Source of the DNA: Dongia mobilis | GTDB lineage: Bacteria > Pseudomonadota > Alphaproteobacteria > Dongiales > Dongiaceae | Reading direction: 5' to 3' | DNA length: 64,000 nt | Assembly (NCBI RefSeq): GCF_004363235.1 | Contig: NZ_SNYW01000001.1 | Span: 140,583 to 204,582, forward strand | In this document: positions 41,716 through 50,484 of the stretch, piece after piece | Position numbering within the stretch: the stretch's first letter is position 1 | Layout of the letters: the number at the start of each line of letters is the position of its first letter | Notes under the pieces: generated by a model | The model's database searches: none | Seen by the model: only the letters and a program-made list of their open reading frames with translations | Told to the model about the DNA's origin: nothing | Position numbers and translations under genes: made by a program

Positions 41716-42914
41716 TGGAATACGAAGAGGCGAAAAGGCTGGCAGCCGCCGGCAGCGAACGCGACCGCAGCAGCTTGGCTGCCCGGTCCGACATGCGCCC
41801 GGAGATTCTCTATTTCCTGGCCGAGGACAAGTCGAATGCCGTGCGGCGCGCCATCGCCGGCAATGCAGCGACGCCGCGCCAGGCCGATCTCAGGCTGGCG
41901 CGCGATGCGGATGAAGGCGTGCGCGAATTGCTGGCGGTGAAGATCGGCCAATTGGCCCCCGATCTGCCGCAGGAAACCAGGTCGCAGGTTCGCGATCTTA
42001 CCATCCAGGTGCTGGAAACCCTGGCCCGCGACCAGGCGGTGAAGGTGCGCCGCATCGTCGCCGAGGCGCTGAAGGACCTCACCGACGCGCCACCGCACAT
42101 CATCCAGGAACTGGCCCGCGACCTCGAGATCCGGGTGGCCGGGCCGGTGCTGCAGTATTCGCCGATTCTGAGCGATTCCGATCTGCTGGAGATCATCAGC
42201 AGCGGGCCGATCAGGGGTGCCCTCTCGGCCATTGCCAGGCGCGCCCAGATCGGCGAGCGACTGGCCGATGCCATCATCGCCGCCGCGATCGAGGCACCGG
42301 AGGAGAGCGAGACCATCACGGCGCTGCTCAACAACCGCAATACCGCCATACGCGAGGAGACGCTGGACATCATCCTCGACAAGGCGCCGGCGGTCGAGGA
42401 ATGGCAGGAACCGCTGGTGAAACGCCCGCTGCTGCCGATGAATGCCATCAGGCGGCTCGCCGATTTCGTCTCCTCCTCGCTGTTCGATTTGCTGCAGGCA
42501 CGGCCGGATCTCGACAGGGCGACGGCCAAGGCGGTCGCCAAGGCGGTGAAGAAACGCCTTGCCGCGGAATCGAGGGAGCGCGATGCCGCCAGGAACGACG
42601 CTCCGCCGCCGCCCGGCGATGCCGAGGCGATGTCGGCGGCGATCGCGGGCGGCAAGCAGGAACAGGTGGCGGCGGCTCTCGCCCGCGATGCCATCCTCAA
42701 TCCCGCCATTGTCCGGAAAATCCTGACCTCGATGAGTGCCAAGGCGGTGACGGCGCTGGCCTGGAAAGCCGGGCTCACCATGCGCCAGGCCCTGCAGTTG
42801 CAGTTGAAGATCGCCGGCATCGCGCCGCATCAGGTCCTGAACCCGCGCGGCGGCACCGACTACCCGCTGAGCGAGCGCGAGATGGAATGGCAGCTGGAGC
42901 TTTTCACCGGTTGA
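41715..42914 (+). CDS. DUF2336 protein with HEAT-like repeats
   Basis: 399 residues, all helical, with HEAT-like repeats such as LAARSDMRPEILYFLAEDKS and VRRAIAGNAATPRQADLRLA that fit DUF2336, an alphaproteobacterial family of unknown function. A Pro/Asp-rich linker near residues 292-305 separates a C-terminal helical part. Start by ATG 41715, or GTG one codon earlier, overlapping the diguanylate cyclase stop. The coupling suggests a partner or effector of that enzyme (inference). Confidence 0.82.
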   Translation: MEYEEAKRLAAAGSERDRSSLAARSDMRPEILYFLAEDKSNAVRRAIAGNAATPRQADLRLARDADEGVRELLAVKIGQLAPDLPQETRSQVRDLTIQVLETLARDQAVKVRRIVAEALKDLTDAPPHIIQELARDLEIRVAGPVLQYSPILSDSDLLEIISSGPIRGALSAIARRAQIGERLADAIIAAAIEAPEESETITALLNNRNTAIREETLDIILDKAPAVEEWQEPLVKRPLLPMNAIRRLADFVSSSLFDLLQARPDLDRATAKAVAKAVKKRLAAESRERDAARNDAPPPPGDAEAMSAAIAGGKQEQVAAALARDAILNPAIVRKILTSMSAKAVTALAWKAGLTMRQALQLQLKIAGIAPHQVLNPRGGTDYPLSEREMEWQLELFTG

Positions 42915-42926
42915 CAGAAGGCGCCG

Positions 42927-44792
42927 TTACAGCCGGTTGAGGCGGCGGAAAGCACGCCAGCTCTTGAGCGGATGTTTCAGCTTGCGCAGAGCCCGCGTCA
43001 CCGGCAGGTGGATGCGGGTATCTTCCAGCTCCAGGCCGATGCGTCGCATGCGACCATCGCGCGCCTCGCGCACCACCAGCTCGATCTCGTTGAATTTGAC
43101 GCGGTCGCCGGCGACGACATGGTCGCCCATCGCGTCATGCAGTACATCGCCGATGCGGCGCCCCCTGGCGCCGGGTCCGAGATCGATTCCGTACATGAGG
43201 GCGAGGTCGTCGGCCGGCGTGTCGGCATCGAAGACGAACTCGCCGAAGCCGGCGAGACCGCCGGAATCCTTGCCGCGCTCGGCGAAATGCTGGTGCAGGC
43301 CGGCGATCTCGGTCGGCGGGGCGATGGCGATGACGTAATCATCTATGCCGGGCCGGGTGGCGCGGAAATCGGGCAGCGGGGTCGATTCGCGGATGACGCT
43401 GACAATGTCGACCTGGGGCGGCAATTGCAGGTCGCCATAGGTGTGGTTGAGCGCCCGCGCGCCTTCCATGACGCGGAAGCCGGCCAGTTCGCGCGTCGCG
43501 CCATGGCCGAGGCTGATGTCCAGTTCATGCCCGTGCGGCGCCGAGGCCGGCACTTCGAGGCCGAGAAAGCGCGCCGCCCGGCTGATCGTCCAGCCCTGCA
43601 CCAGCAGCGAAGTGAGGACCGCCACGAAGGCGACGTTGAAATAAACTTGCGCGTTTTCGAGCCCGGCCAGGATCGGGATCGAGGCGAGGAAAATCGGAAC
43701 GGCACCGCGCAGGCCGACCCAGGCGACGAAGCCACGCTCGCGCCAGTTGAAGCGGAACGGCAGCAGACAGAGAAGGACGGCGCCGGGCCGGGCCACCAGG
43801 ATGAGGCCGGCCGAGAGGATGAGCGCGCCCAGCAGGTTCGAGACCAGGTCGGACGGCGTCACCAGCAGGCCCAGCATCAGGAACATGGCGATCTGGGCCA
43901 GCCAGGCGAGGCCGTCGAGAAAGCGCGTGATGACCTGCTGCGCCCGGTAGGGGGCGCGGGCCAGCATCACGCCGGCGACATAGACGGCCAGGAAGCCGCT
44001 GGCATTGAGGGCGTTCGTGCCGGCAAAGATAAGAAGCGCGCCGGCGGTGGCCAGCACCGGATAGAGGCCGGCGCTCAGGTTGAGACGCTCCAGCAGCCAG
44101 CGCAGCGCATAGCCGCCACCGGCGCCGAGTGCGCCGCCGCCCAATAGCTGGATCAGGAAGATCCACGCGACATCCCAGCCGTTCATGCTGGCGCCGGCCT
44201 GGATCAAGGCGACCGCCATCAGGGTCAGGAACACGGCCATCGGGTCGTTCATGCCTGATTCCAGCTCCAGCGTGCCGCCGACGCGGGCATTCACCGCGAC
44301 GCCCTGGCCATGCAGCAGCATGAAAACGGCGGCGGCATCGGTCGAGGCCAGGATGGCGCCCATCAGGACGCCTTCCAGCGGCGTCATGCCAAATACCAGA
44401 ACGGCGATGCCGGCGGTGCAAAGCGCCGTCAGCACGACGCCGATCGTGGCCAGGGTCAGGCTGGGCCAGAAGACCAGGCGCACCACCTCGCGCGGCGTGC
44501 GCAGGCCGCCCTCGAACAGGATGATGGCAAGGGCGATGGAGCCCACCGCATAGGTGGCGCCGTAGGAATCGAAGCTGAGCCCGAGCAGGCCATCCTCGCC
44601 AGCCAGCATGCCGAGCAACAGGAAGACCAGCAGCAGCGGCGCTCCCAGGCGCGACGACAATTGCCCGAGCAGGATGCTGATCACGGCAAGCACTGCGCCG
44701 ATCAGAATGATGTGGTTGATCAGTGCCAAATCCCGGAATTCTCCTTCGTCGCTGTCCGAAACAGGTGATGGCGGCATGATTCGCGCCATCAC
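42927..44792 (-). CDS. K+/H+ antiporter, NhaP2/CvrA-type
   Basis: About 600-621 residues. Thirteen or so helices form the CPA1 exchanger with the ion-site ASTDAAAVFMLL and ELESGMNDPMAVFLT motifs. A cytoplasmic TrkA-C domain (about 405-490) and a CorC-type domain (about 510-590) follow, as in NhaP2. The start is doubtful: GTG 44792 and ATG 44789 open the longest frames. TTG 44729 has AAGGAG upstream and would give the N-terminus usual for the family. Divergent from the binding-protein gene at 44878. Confidence 0.9.
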   Translation of the reverse strand: MMARIMPPSPVSDSDEGEFRDLALINHIILIGAVLAVISILLGQLSSRLGAPLLLVFLLLGMLAGEDGLLGLSFDSYGATYAVGSIALAIILFEGGLRTPREVVRLVFWPSLTLATIGVVLTALCTAGIAVLVFGMTPLEGVLMGAILASTDAAAVFMLLHGQGVAVNARVGGTLELESGMNDPMAVFLTLMAVALIQAGASMNGWDVAWIFLIQLLGGGALGAGGGYALRWLLERLNLSAGLYPVLATAGALLIFAGTNALNASGFLAVYVAGVMLARAPYRAQQVITRFLDGLAWLAQIAMFLMLGLLVTPSDLVSNLLGALILSAGLILVARPGAVLLCLLPFRFNWRERGFVAWVGLRGAVPIFLASIPILAGLENAQVYFNVAFVAVLTSLLVQGWTISRAARFLGLEVPASAPHGHELDISLGHGATRELAGFRVMEGARALNHTYGDLQLPPQVDIVSVIRESTPLPDFRATRPGIDDYVIAIAPPTEIAGLHQHFAERGKDSGGLAGFGEFVFDADTPADDLALMYGIDLGPGARGRRIGDVLHDAMGDHVVAGDRVKFNEIELVVREARDGRMRRIGLELEDTRIHLPVTRALRKLKHPLKSWRAFRRLNRL

Positions 44793-44877
44793 CCAGCAAT
44801 ATAGTCATGGAGGTTACGTCGCGGCAAAGGTGGATCGCGCGATGTACCGTCGCGGCACTGTTTGCTAGGCTAGCGAC

Positions 44878-45687
44878 ATGAAGGGAGCGCTGTTGAAACA
44901 TTTGCGTCTTGGCTGCCTGCTTGCCGCGACACTGGCGTGGTTGCCTGGGGCCGGCCCGGGCGACGTCCTCGCCCATGAGGTGCCGCCGGTCCGTCTGGTC
45001 TTTGCCGACAAGCTGCCGCCGCTTTCATTCGTCGAGGACGGGCTCACGCGCGGCATCCTGATCGACATCGCCAGCGATATTTTCATCAAGGATGTTGGTG
45101 TAGCCGTCGAAATAGAACTCTATCCCTGGGAACGGGCTCAACAACTGGTGCGCCAGGGCGAGGCCGATGGCTTCATCACGATCTCGACCCCGGCGCGGCG
45201 GGAATATGCCGATTGCGGCGTGCTGCCGGTGCTGCGGGCGCCGCTGCATCCGCTGGTCCGTCGGGACCATCCCGCGCGCCGGCAAATGGAACTGGCGGGA
45301 TCGCTGGCGGAACTCGGCGGTTTCAGCTTCGTCAGCTATCGGGGCAATGGCTGGGCAAAGGAGAACCTGCTGGAGCCCGGTTTCGATGTCTATTTCGCGG
45401 CCGATTACGTGGCCCATCTCAAGGGACTGGCGCAGGGCAGGGGCGATCTCGCGCTGGTGACGACGACGTCGGGCGCCTATTACCTGCGCGAACTGGGCCT
45501 CGCCGAGGCCCTCGTCATGCTGCCCCCGGTGATCGACACCTTCGAATATGTGCTTTGCCTCGGCAAGGCATCGCCGCATCGCGACAGGCTGGCCGATTTC
45601 GAGGCCGCACTCGGCCGCAAGCGCAGCGGCAACGATTATTTTGCCGTCCTTGAAGCCTACGGGCTGACGCCCAGCACGCCCTATTGA
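44878..45687 (+). CDS. orphan periplasmic binding protein, SBP_bac_3-like
   Basis: 269 residues with a signal peptide (hydrophobic LGCLLAATLAWLPGAG) and the amino-acid-binding-protein fold (LVFADKLPPLSFVEDGLTRGILIDI, then QLVRQGEADGFITISTPARREY). No permease or ATPase gene is nearby, so it may be a sensor or scavenging protein rather than an importer part. No clear ribosome site precedes ATG 44878; TTG 44893 has GGGAG five bases upstream and is a serious alternative. Confidence 0.78.
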   Translation: MKGALLKHLRLGCLLAATLAWLPGAGPGDVLAHEVPPVRLVFADKLPPLSFVEDGLTRGILIDIASDIFIKDVGVAVEIELYPWERAQQLVRQGEADGFITISTPARREYADCGVLPVLRAPLHPLVRRDHPARRQMELAGSLAELGGFSFVSYRGNGWAKENLLEPGFDVYFAADYVAHLKGLAQGRGDLALVTTTSGAYYLRELGLAEALVMLPPVIDTFEYVLCLGKASPHRDRLADFEAALGRKRSGNDYFAVLEAYGLTPSTPY

Positions 45688-45700
45688 GCGACGGCCGCGT

Positions 45701-46582
45701 TCAGCCGCGCGTCACCAGCGTGCCGATGCCCTGCGGCGTGAAGATTTCCAGCAGCATGGAATGCGGCACGCGGCCGTCCAGGATGACAGCGGCTTCGACA
45801 CCGCTCTCGACTGCGGTCAGGCAGGTCTCCAGCTTGGGGATCATGCCGCCCGAAATGGTGCCGTCGGCAGCCAGCGCCCTGACCTCGCCGGCGGTCAGCT
45901 GCTGGACCAGCTGGCCGGATTTGTCGAGCACGCCCGGCACATCGGTCAGCATCAGGAGGCGCGCGGCACCGATCGCGGCAGCGATGGCGCCTGCTGCCGT
46001 ATCGGCATTGATGTTGTAGGTCTGGCCGTCGGGCCCGAAGCCGACCGGGGCAATGACCGGAATGACGCCGGCCTGCTCCAGCGAGCGGATGATGCCGGGA
46101 TTGACCTTGTCCGGCTCGCCGACCAGGCCAAGATCGACCCGCTCGCCATCCTTGGTCATCTCGGTCTTGCGGGCGAGGAGCAGGTTGTCATCCTTGCCCG
46201 AGATGCCGACCGCCTTGCCGCCGGCTGCATTGATGGCGGCGACGATCTCCTTGTTGATCGAGCCGGAAAGCACCATCTCGACCACTTCCATGGCGGCGGC
46301 ATCGGTCACGCGCAGGCCGTCGACGAAGCGCGATTCGATATTGAGGCGCTTCAGCATGGTGCCGATCTGCGGCCCACCGCCATGGATCACCACCGGCAGG
46401 ATGCCGACCTGGCGCAGCAACGTGATGTCGCGGGCGAAGATCCGGGCCAGCTCCTTGTCCACCATGGCATGGCCGCCATATTTGATGACGAAGCGCTTGC
46501 CGGCATATTTCTGCATATAGGGCAGGGCGTCGGTCAGGGTGCGCGCTGTCTTCAGCCAGTATTTGGTGTCGGTGATGCTCAT
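45701..46582 (-). CDS. argB: acetylglutamate kinase
   Basis: 293 residues. It phosphorylates N-acetylglutamate in arginine synthesis. Motifs: [24 protein letters not shown] and the nucleotide site near [12 protein letters not shown], ending IGTLVTRG. The N-terminal helix before the kinase core is typical of arginine-sensitive hexameric forms. ATG 46582 has AAAGG seven bases upstream; an in-frame ATG at 46603 would add seven residues. Convergent with the binding-protein gene. Confidence 0.96.
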   Translation of the reverse strand: MSITDTKYWLKTARTLTDALPYMQKYAGKRFVIKYGGHAMVDKELARIFARDITLLRQVGILPVVIHGGGPQIGTMLKRLNIESRFVDGLRVTDAAAMEVVEMVLSGSINKEIVAAINAAGGKAVGISGKDDNLLLARKTEMTKDGERVDLGLVGEPDKVNPGIIRSLEQAGVIPVIAPVGFGPDGQTYNINADTAAGAIAAAIGAARLLMLTDVPGVLDKSGQLVQQLTAGEVRALAADGTISGGMIPKLETCLTAVESGVEAAVILDGRVPHSMLLEIFTPQGIGTLVTRG

Positions 46583-46657
46583 CGCGGGGCCTTTGCTCGC
46601 CATGCCTTGCGGGGAAGGAAAATCCGGCGCGCAAGGTGCGGTCGCCGGCCCCCAAAA

Positions 46658-47263
46658 TCAAGCGGAAATAAGACCGCCCCAGGCCGCCATGGCGGCCTCC
46701 GCCACGGCGCGCAGGGTGGCGCGGTCGGCGCCGTCGCGGGCCTGCAGCGACATGCCCTGCTGAAGGGTGGTGTAGAAGATGGCGATGCGCCGGCAATCGG
46801 TGCCCCTGGGCAGGCGCCCGGCGGCGATATCCGCCTGCAGACGCTGTTCGATGCGTTCGATCGCCTGGCGGCGGCGCGCGGCAAGGCGGGTGGCGACCAC
46901 CGCTTCCGCCTCGCCGCCGACCAGGGCGCCGAGGACCACCAGACAGCCCTTCGGCCGATCCGGCGCCACATAGGAATCCGCCGACGCGGCAAGCAGGGCG
47001 GCAATGGCCGAGCGCGCATCGGGTGCGGCGTTGAACGCCGCCCAGAGCGCTCGACCTTCGCTGGCATCGTAGCGGTCGACCGCTTCCTCGAAGAGCTGTT
47101 CCTTCGAGCCAAAGGCGGCATAGAGGCTGGGCGCATTGATCCCCATCGCCGCCTTGAGGTCGGTGAGGCTGGCCCCGGCATAGCCCTTTTCCCAGAAAAC
47201 CTCCATCGCCCGGGCGAGCGCCTGGTCGCGGTCGAAGCTGCGCGGGCGGCCGCGTTCAGCCAT
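46658..47263 (-). CDS. TetR-family regulator
   Basis: 201 residues. Helix-turn-helix at about 10-55 (RDQALARAMEVFWEKGYAGA, then INAPSLYAAFGSKEQLFEEA), followed by the ligand domain. Divergent from an SDR gene, 112 bases away, with a clear inverted repeat between them. Start ATG 47263 is chosen over an upstream frame that would run through the operator region. Likely represses the SDR and itself. Confidence 0.9.
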   Translation of the reverse strand: MAERGRPRSFDRDQALARAMEVFWEKGYAGASLTDLKAAMGINAPSLYAAFGSKEQLFEEAVDRYDASEGRALWAAFNAAPDARSAIAALLAASADSYVAPDRPKGCLVVLGALVGGEAEAVVATRLAARRRQAIERIEQRLQADIAAGRLPRGTDCRRIAIFYTTLQQGMSLQARDGADRATLRAVAEAAMAAWGGLISA

Positions 47264-47285
47264 TTTGTTCTGTCCATCCGATTTT

Positions 47286-47358
47286 TGTTCTTTTCGATAC
47301 ATAATTCTCTTGAAACGCCCAGGCAAGCGCTCTAACTATTTATGTATCAAACGATACA
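47286..47358. promoter_or_regulatory. two candidate TetR operators
   Basis: A perfect site TGTATC-AAAC-GATACA lies at 47343-47358, and a weaker copy TGTTCT-TTTC-GATACA at 47286-47301, with the same 16-base plan. Both are in the divergent region between the TetR gene and the SDR gene, one near each start. The perfect site closely precedes the SDR ribosome site (AGGAG at 47364-47368). Confidence 0.7.
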
Positions 47359-47375
47359 AAAATAGGAGATATCCG

Positions 47376-48122
47376 ATGGTGCAGAATTCCCTTTCCGGCA
47401 AGGTCGCCCTGGTCACCGGGGGCAGCCGCGGCATCGGCGCCGCCATCGCGCGCCGCCTGGCCCATGAGGGGGCGGACATTGCCTTCACCTATGCGCGGTC
47501 GGCCGAGAAGGCTGCGGCGGTTGCCGCCGATATCCGGGCTGCCGGGCGCCGCGCACTGGTCGTCCCGGCCGACAGCGGCGATCCTGCCGCCCTGCCGGAT
47601 GCCATCGCGCGCATCCATGGCGAGTTGGGCCGGCTCGACATCCTGGTGAACTCGGCCGGCATTGCGACGCTGACGCCCTTTGGCGAGATCCCGGTCGCGG
47701 AATATGACCAAGTGATGGCGGTCAATGTGCGCGGCGTCTTCCTCGCCGCCCAGGCGGCTGCAAGGCTGATGCCCGATGGCGGTCGCATCATCACCGTCGG
47801 TTCCAATCTCGCCGAGCGCATCCCGTTCCCGGGCCTCACCCTTTATACGATGAGCAAGACGGCCCTCATCGGCCTGACGCGCGGCCTTGCCCGCGACCTC
47901 GGCCCCCGCGGCATAACGGTCAACCTGGTCCAGCCGGGCTCGACCGATACCGACATGAACCCGGCCGACGGGCCGATGGCGCCGGCACAGCTCGGCCTGA
48001 TGGCGATCCCCCGATTCGCGACCCCAGAGGAGATTGCCGGCGGCGTCGCCTATCTGGCGCGTCCCGAGGCGCGCGGCATCACCGGGACAGCGCTCACCAT
48101 CGATGCCGGGCTCAATGCCTGA
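47376..48122 (+). CDS. short-chain dehydrogenase/reductase
   Basis: 248 residues. Cofactor motif TGGSRGIGAAIA, then NSAGIA, catalytic serine in TVGSNLAER and YTMSK (Tyr-x3-Lys). Basic residues after the second strand (TYARSAEK) suggest NADP. It resembles 3-oxoacyl-ACP reductase-type SDRs, but stands alone with its divergent TetR, which suggests a detoxification or catabolic role. AGGAG precedes the ATG at 47376. Confidence 0.9.
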   Translation: MVQNSLSGKVALVTGGSRGIGAAIARRLAHEGADIAFTYARSAEKAAAVAADIRAAGRRALVVPADSGDPAALPDAIARIHGELGRLDILVNSAGIATLTPFGEIPVAEYDQVMAVNVRGVFLAAQAAARLMPDGGRIITVGSNLAERIPFPGLTLYTMSKTALIGLTRGLARDLGPRGITVNLVQPGSTDTDMNPADGPMAPAQLGLMAIPRFATPEEIAGGVAYLARPEARGITGTALTIDAGLNA

Positions 48123-48236
48123 TCCTTATCCAGATCCTGGGCCCGATCAGGGCAACAACCTGTGCAAACCGCCAGCACCGGCGGGCAACCTCGTGTCGGG
48201 AAGGCGCGGCCAACGGCAACACGCGGCCCGGGATGA

Positions 48237-49052
48237 TCACTGCGCCAGGGCCTGCAGGGCAGCCACGGTCGCGTCATCGGCCGGCAGGAAGATCTCGATG
48301 GCCAGTTCCGAGAGCAGGACGTCATGGGGCGCGCCGAACACCATGGTCGTGCTGAGAAATGCGAGGGGCCCCGTCGGTCCCTGCAGCCGCAGACTGACGG
48401 CGATGTCGGCCTCGTCCGCGCTGCCGACATCGCTGTTCGCCGCGGCTGGATAGGCCGCCAACTCCGCAGCCAGTTCGCCAAGGACCGGGTCACCGCTAGC
48501 CGCTATCTGTCGCTGCAACCGGGCCATGAGATGTTCGCGCCATTCGGCAAAATTGAGAATGCGCGGCGCGATGCCGGCGGGATGCAGCGCAAGGCGCAAC
48601 ACATTGACCGGCGGTGTCGTCAGTTCCGGAGCAGCCCCCGCCAATAGCGGGGTCAGGCTGCTGTTGGCCGCCAGCAAGTTCCAGTGCCGGTCGATGGCGA
48701 GCGCCGGATAGGGCGCCTGCGCTGCCAGCAATCGCTCGATGGCGGCCCTTATGCCGGCGAGGTCCGGGTCGTCGATGCTGCGCTCGGCATAGGCCGGGGC
48801 GAATCCCGCCGCCAGCAGCAGGCGGTTCCGTGCACGCAGCGGCAACTCGAGCTGCGCGGCGAGGCGCATGACCATCTCGCGGCTGGGTGCGGCGCGACCG
48901 GTCTCGATGAAGGAGAGGTGTCGGGTCGACATTCCGGCGGAAAGGGCCAGATCCAGCTGGCTGAGGCGCCGCAGGCCCCGCCAGTGCTTGACGAGATCGC
49001 CGATCGACGGTGCGGCGATGCGGGACAGGTCCTGTTTCCGGGGGGCAATCAT
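48237..49052 (-). CDS. XRE-family regulator with MmyB-like ligand domain
   Basis: 271 residues. Helix-turn-helix at about 18-75 (LVKHWRGLRRLSQLDLALSA, then MSTRHLSFIETGRAAPSREM), then the MmyB-type ligand-binding domain (from about residue 105, AIDRHWNLLAANSSLTPLL). This domain binds fatty-acid-like ligands in known members. Divergent from the SnoaL-like gene at 49168, which it probably controls. Confidence 0.88.
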   Translation of the reverse strand: MIAPRKQDLSRIAAPSIGDLVKHWRGLRRLSQLDLALSAGMSTRHLSFIETGRAAPSREMVMRLAAQLELPLRARNRLLLAAGFAPAYAERSIDDPDLAGIRAAIERLLAAQAPYPALAIDRHWNLLAANSSLTPLLAGAAPELTTPPVNVLRLALHPAGIAPRILNFAEWREHLMARLQRQIAASGDPVLGELAAELAAYPAAANSDVGSADEADIAVSLRLQGPTGPLAFLSTTMVFGAPHDVLLSELAIEIFLPADDATVAALQALAQ

Positions 49053-49167
49053 GGCCGCGAATTATAGGGTTCGATGGAATCGCCCGCCATTACCTTCGGC
49101 GTAATCGACGGCATGACCCCAGATGCGCGAATGGTGGTACGTCGAAACAAGCAAACCGGAGACGAAC

Positions 49168-49569
49168 ATGCGCGACAACACCGTACCCGACTCCAGCCAG
49201 GCCGACGCAGTCGCGGCCGCTCGCCGCTATATCGCCTGCTGGAACGAGACCGATGGCGATCGCCGCCGTGCCCTGCTGGCGCAATTCTGGCAGCCGGGCG
49301 CAAGCTATGTGGATCCGCTGATGCAGGGGACGGGCATCGACGAAATCGACGGTCTCATTGCCGCCGTGCAGGGGCGCTTTGCCGGGCATTCCTTCACGCT
49401 CAAGGAAGGTGTCGACGCCCACAACGACTGCCTGCGCTTTTCGTGGTCGCTGGAGCAGAACGGCGTCGCCCGGCCGAGTCCGGCCGTGGAAGGTACCGAT
49501 TTTGCCCGGCTTGACGAGGCGGGCCGCTTCGTCAGCGTGACCGGCTTTCTCGATGCCGTGAACCTATGA
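49168..49569 (+). CDS. SnoaL/NTF2-like protein
   Basis: 133 residues with the NTF2-like cone fold pattern (RRYIACWNETDGDRRRALLAQF, then YVDPLMQGTGIDEIDGLI). Such proteins act as small isomerases, hydrolases or binding modules; the role here is unknown. GGAGACG precedes the ATG at 49168, which is favoured over a frame opening at 49123. Divergent from the MmyB-type regulator, and followed by a strong palindrome. Confidence 0.8.
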   Translation: MRDNTVPDSSQADAVAAARRYIACWNETDGDRRRALLAQFWQPGASYVDPLMQGTGIDEIDGLIAAVQGRFAGHSFTLKEGVDAHNDCLRFSWSLEQNGVARPSPAVEGTDFARLDEAGRFVSVTGFLDAVNL

Positions 49570-49575
49570 TGCCAA

Positions 49576-49622
49576 CCGCATCCGGCCGCTGCGGACAAGG
49601 CTCCATCAGCGGCCGGATGCGG
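49576..49622. terminator. perfect 16-bp palindrome after the SnoaL-like gene
   Basis: CCGCATCCGGCCGCTG (49576-49591) pairs with CAGCGGCCGGATGCGG (49607-49622) around a 15-base loop, six bases after the stop. There is no T-run, so it may be a Rho-assisted stop or 3' stabiliser rather than a classical terminator. Confidence 0.65.
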
Positions 49623-49951
49623 CGGCAGCACCGCGCGCTATGCTGTCGACACGGTGACCAAGGGTTTGGTGCTGCATCAGAAATGCGACCCATGCAGGCA
49701 AAATGCCGCGATTTGCCGGCGCGCGGCGGTATTTTGGACCGCGCGGGGTTGATACGTCGCCCACATGCCCCAGTTCTAGAGGCAAGCCCAGTGCAGCGCA
49801 GAACTGCAGCAATAGGGTGACGCAGCTTGCGCAGACGCCGCCGGGCGGTTTTCGGCGGCCGATACTCGCAGCACATCCGAGCGCCCTCATGAACCCGGTT
49901 CCAAGTACCCGGCTTCACGAGGCGGCACGATTCAACGCAAGGAGAATCGTC
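49623..49951. other. intergenic stretch, probable leader of the next gene
   Basis: About 330 bases. Overlapping frames on both strands lack start signals and normal codon choice. It contains short GC-rich inverted segments (GCCGCCGGGCGG with its own partial complement near 49845). It ends with AAGGAG before the TTG start at 49952. No RNA family recognised. Confidence 0.45.
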
Positions 49952-50239
49952 TTGAAGCTTTCAGCCAGACAGATCCAGCACGCCACCAAGGAAATCAGCG
50001 CCCAGGTCCTGCCCGAGGATCATCCGATGATGGCCCAACTCATACCGCTCTTCGGGCATCATACCTACTTCCTCGACAAGGACGGGCTCGAGATCGTCGA
50101 GAAGATCGGCAGCCTGCCGGACGGCACGGCAACCGGCAATATCGTTCGCCTGGCGAGCTGGGCCGATATGGAGCGGACCGCCCTGGCGCCGCATGCGCCC
50201 GAGCCGACCGATGTGGTCGTGCGCCTCAAGACCGGATAG
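49952..50239 (+). CDS. conserved-looking small protein, TTG start
   Basis: 95 residues beginning (M)KLSARQIQHATKEISAQ, with LIPLFGHHTYFLDKDGLEIVE in the middle and VVVRLKTG at the end. AAGGAG (49939-49944) eight bases before TTG 49952 fixes the start. No family recognised with certainty and no membrane segment. The mix of charged helices and G/C third positions supports a real gene. Confidence 0.6.
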   Translation: MKLSARQIQHATKEISAQVLPEDHPMMAQLIPLFGHHTYFLDKDGLEIVEKIGSLPDGTATGNIVRLASWADMERTALAPHAPEPTDVVVRLKTG

Positions 50240-50345
50240 CGGGCCCGGGGCGAGACGGGCGAGGCGCGTCCCGGCGCAATCCGACTGCGTCCCGCCTGCT
50301 CCCGGTGCCGCGATCGTGATGTCGAAACGGCCAACGTGTCGTTGA

Positions 50346-50367
50346 ATCGACGGCCTTTTCCGTCGAT
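50346..50367 (+). terminator. small hairpin before the amino-acid importer
   Basis: ATCGACGG (50346-50353) pairs with CCGTCGAT (50360-50367) around CCTTTT. It lies 107 bases after the small gene and 118 bases before the binding-protein gene. It could end the upstream transcript or act in the importer leader. Confidence 0.4.
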
Positions 50368-50484
50368 TTGCCCAGATTGCCAAAAGGCCATGGCGGGGCT
50401 AGTGTCTTAGCCGAACGGACAGGTCGCAATGCCGGTCCGGCTCAAGAAAAGCAAGATGCAGGGCTTTATCAAGGGAGCAGAACA

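Noticed and set aside
49576..49622. Phage attachment site
   Set aside because: The palindrome has no second direct copy in the window and no integrase or tRNA is nearby.
49606..49890. Overlapping short frames on both strands in the leader at 49.6-49.9 kb
   Set aside because: No ribosome sites, atypical codon use and no recognisable domain.
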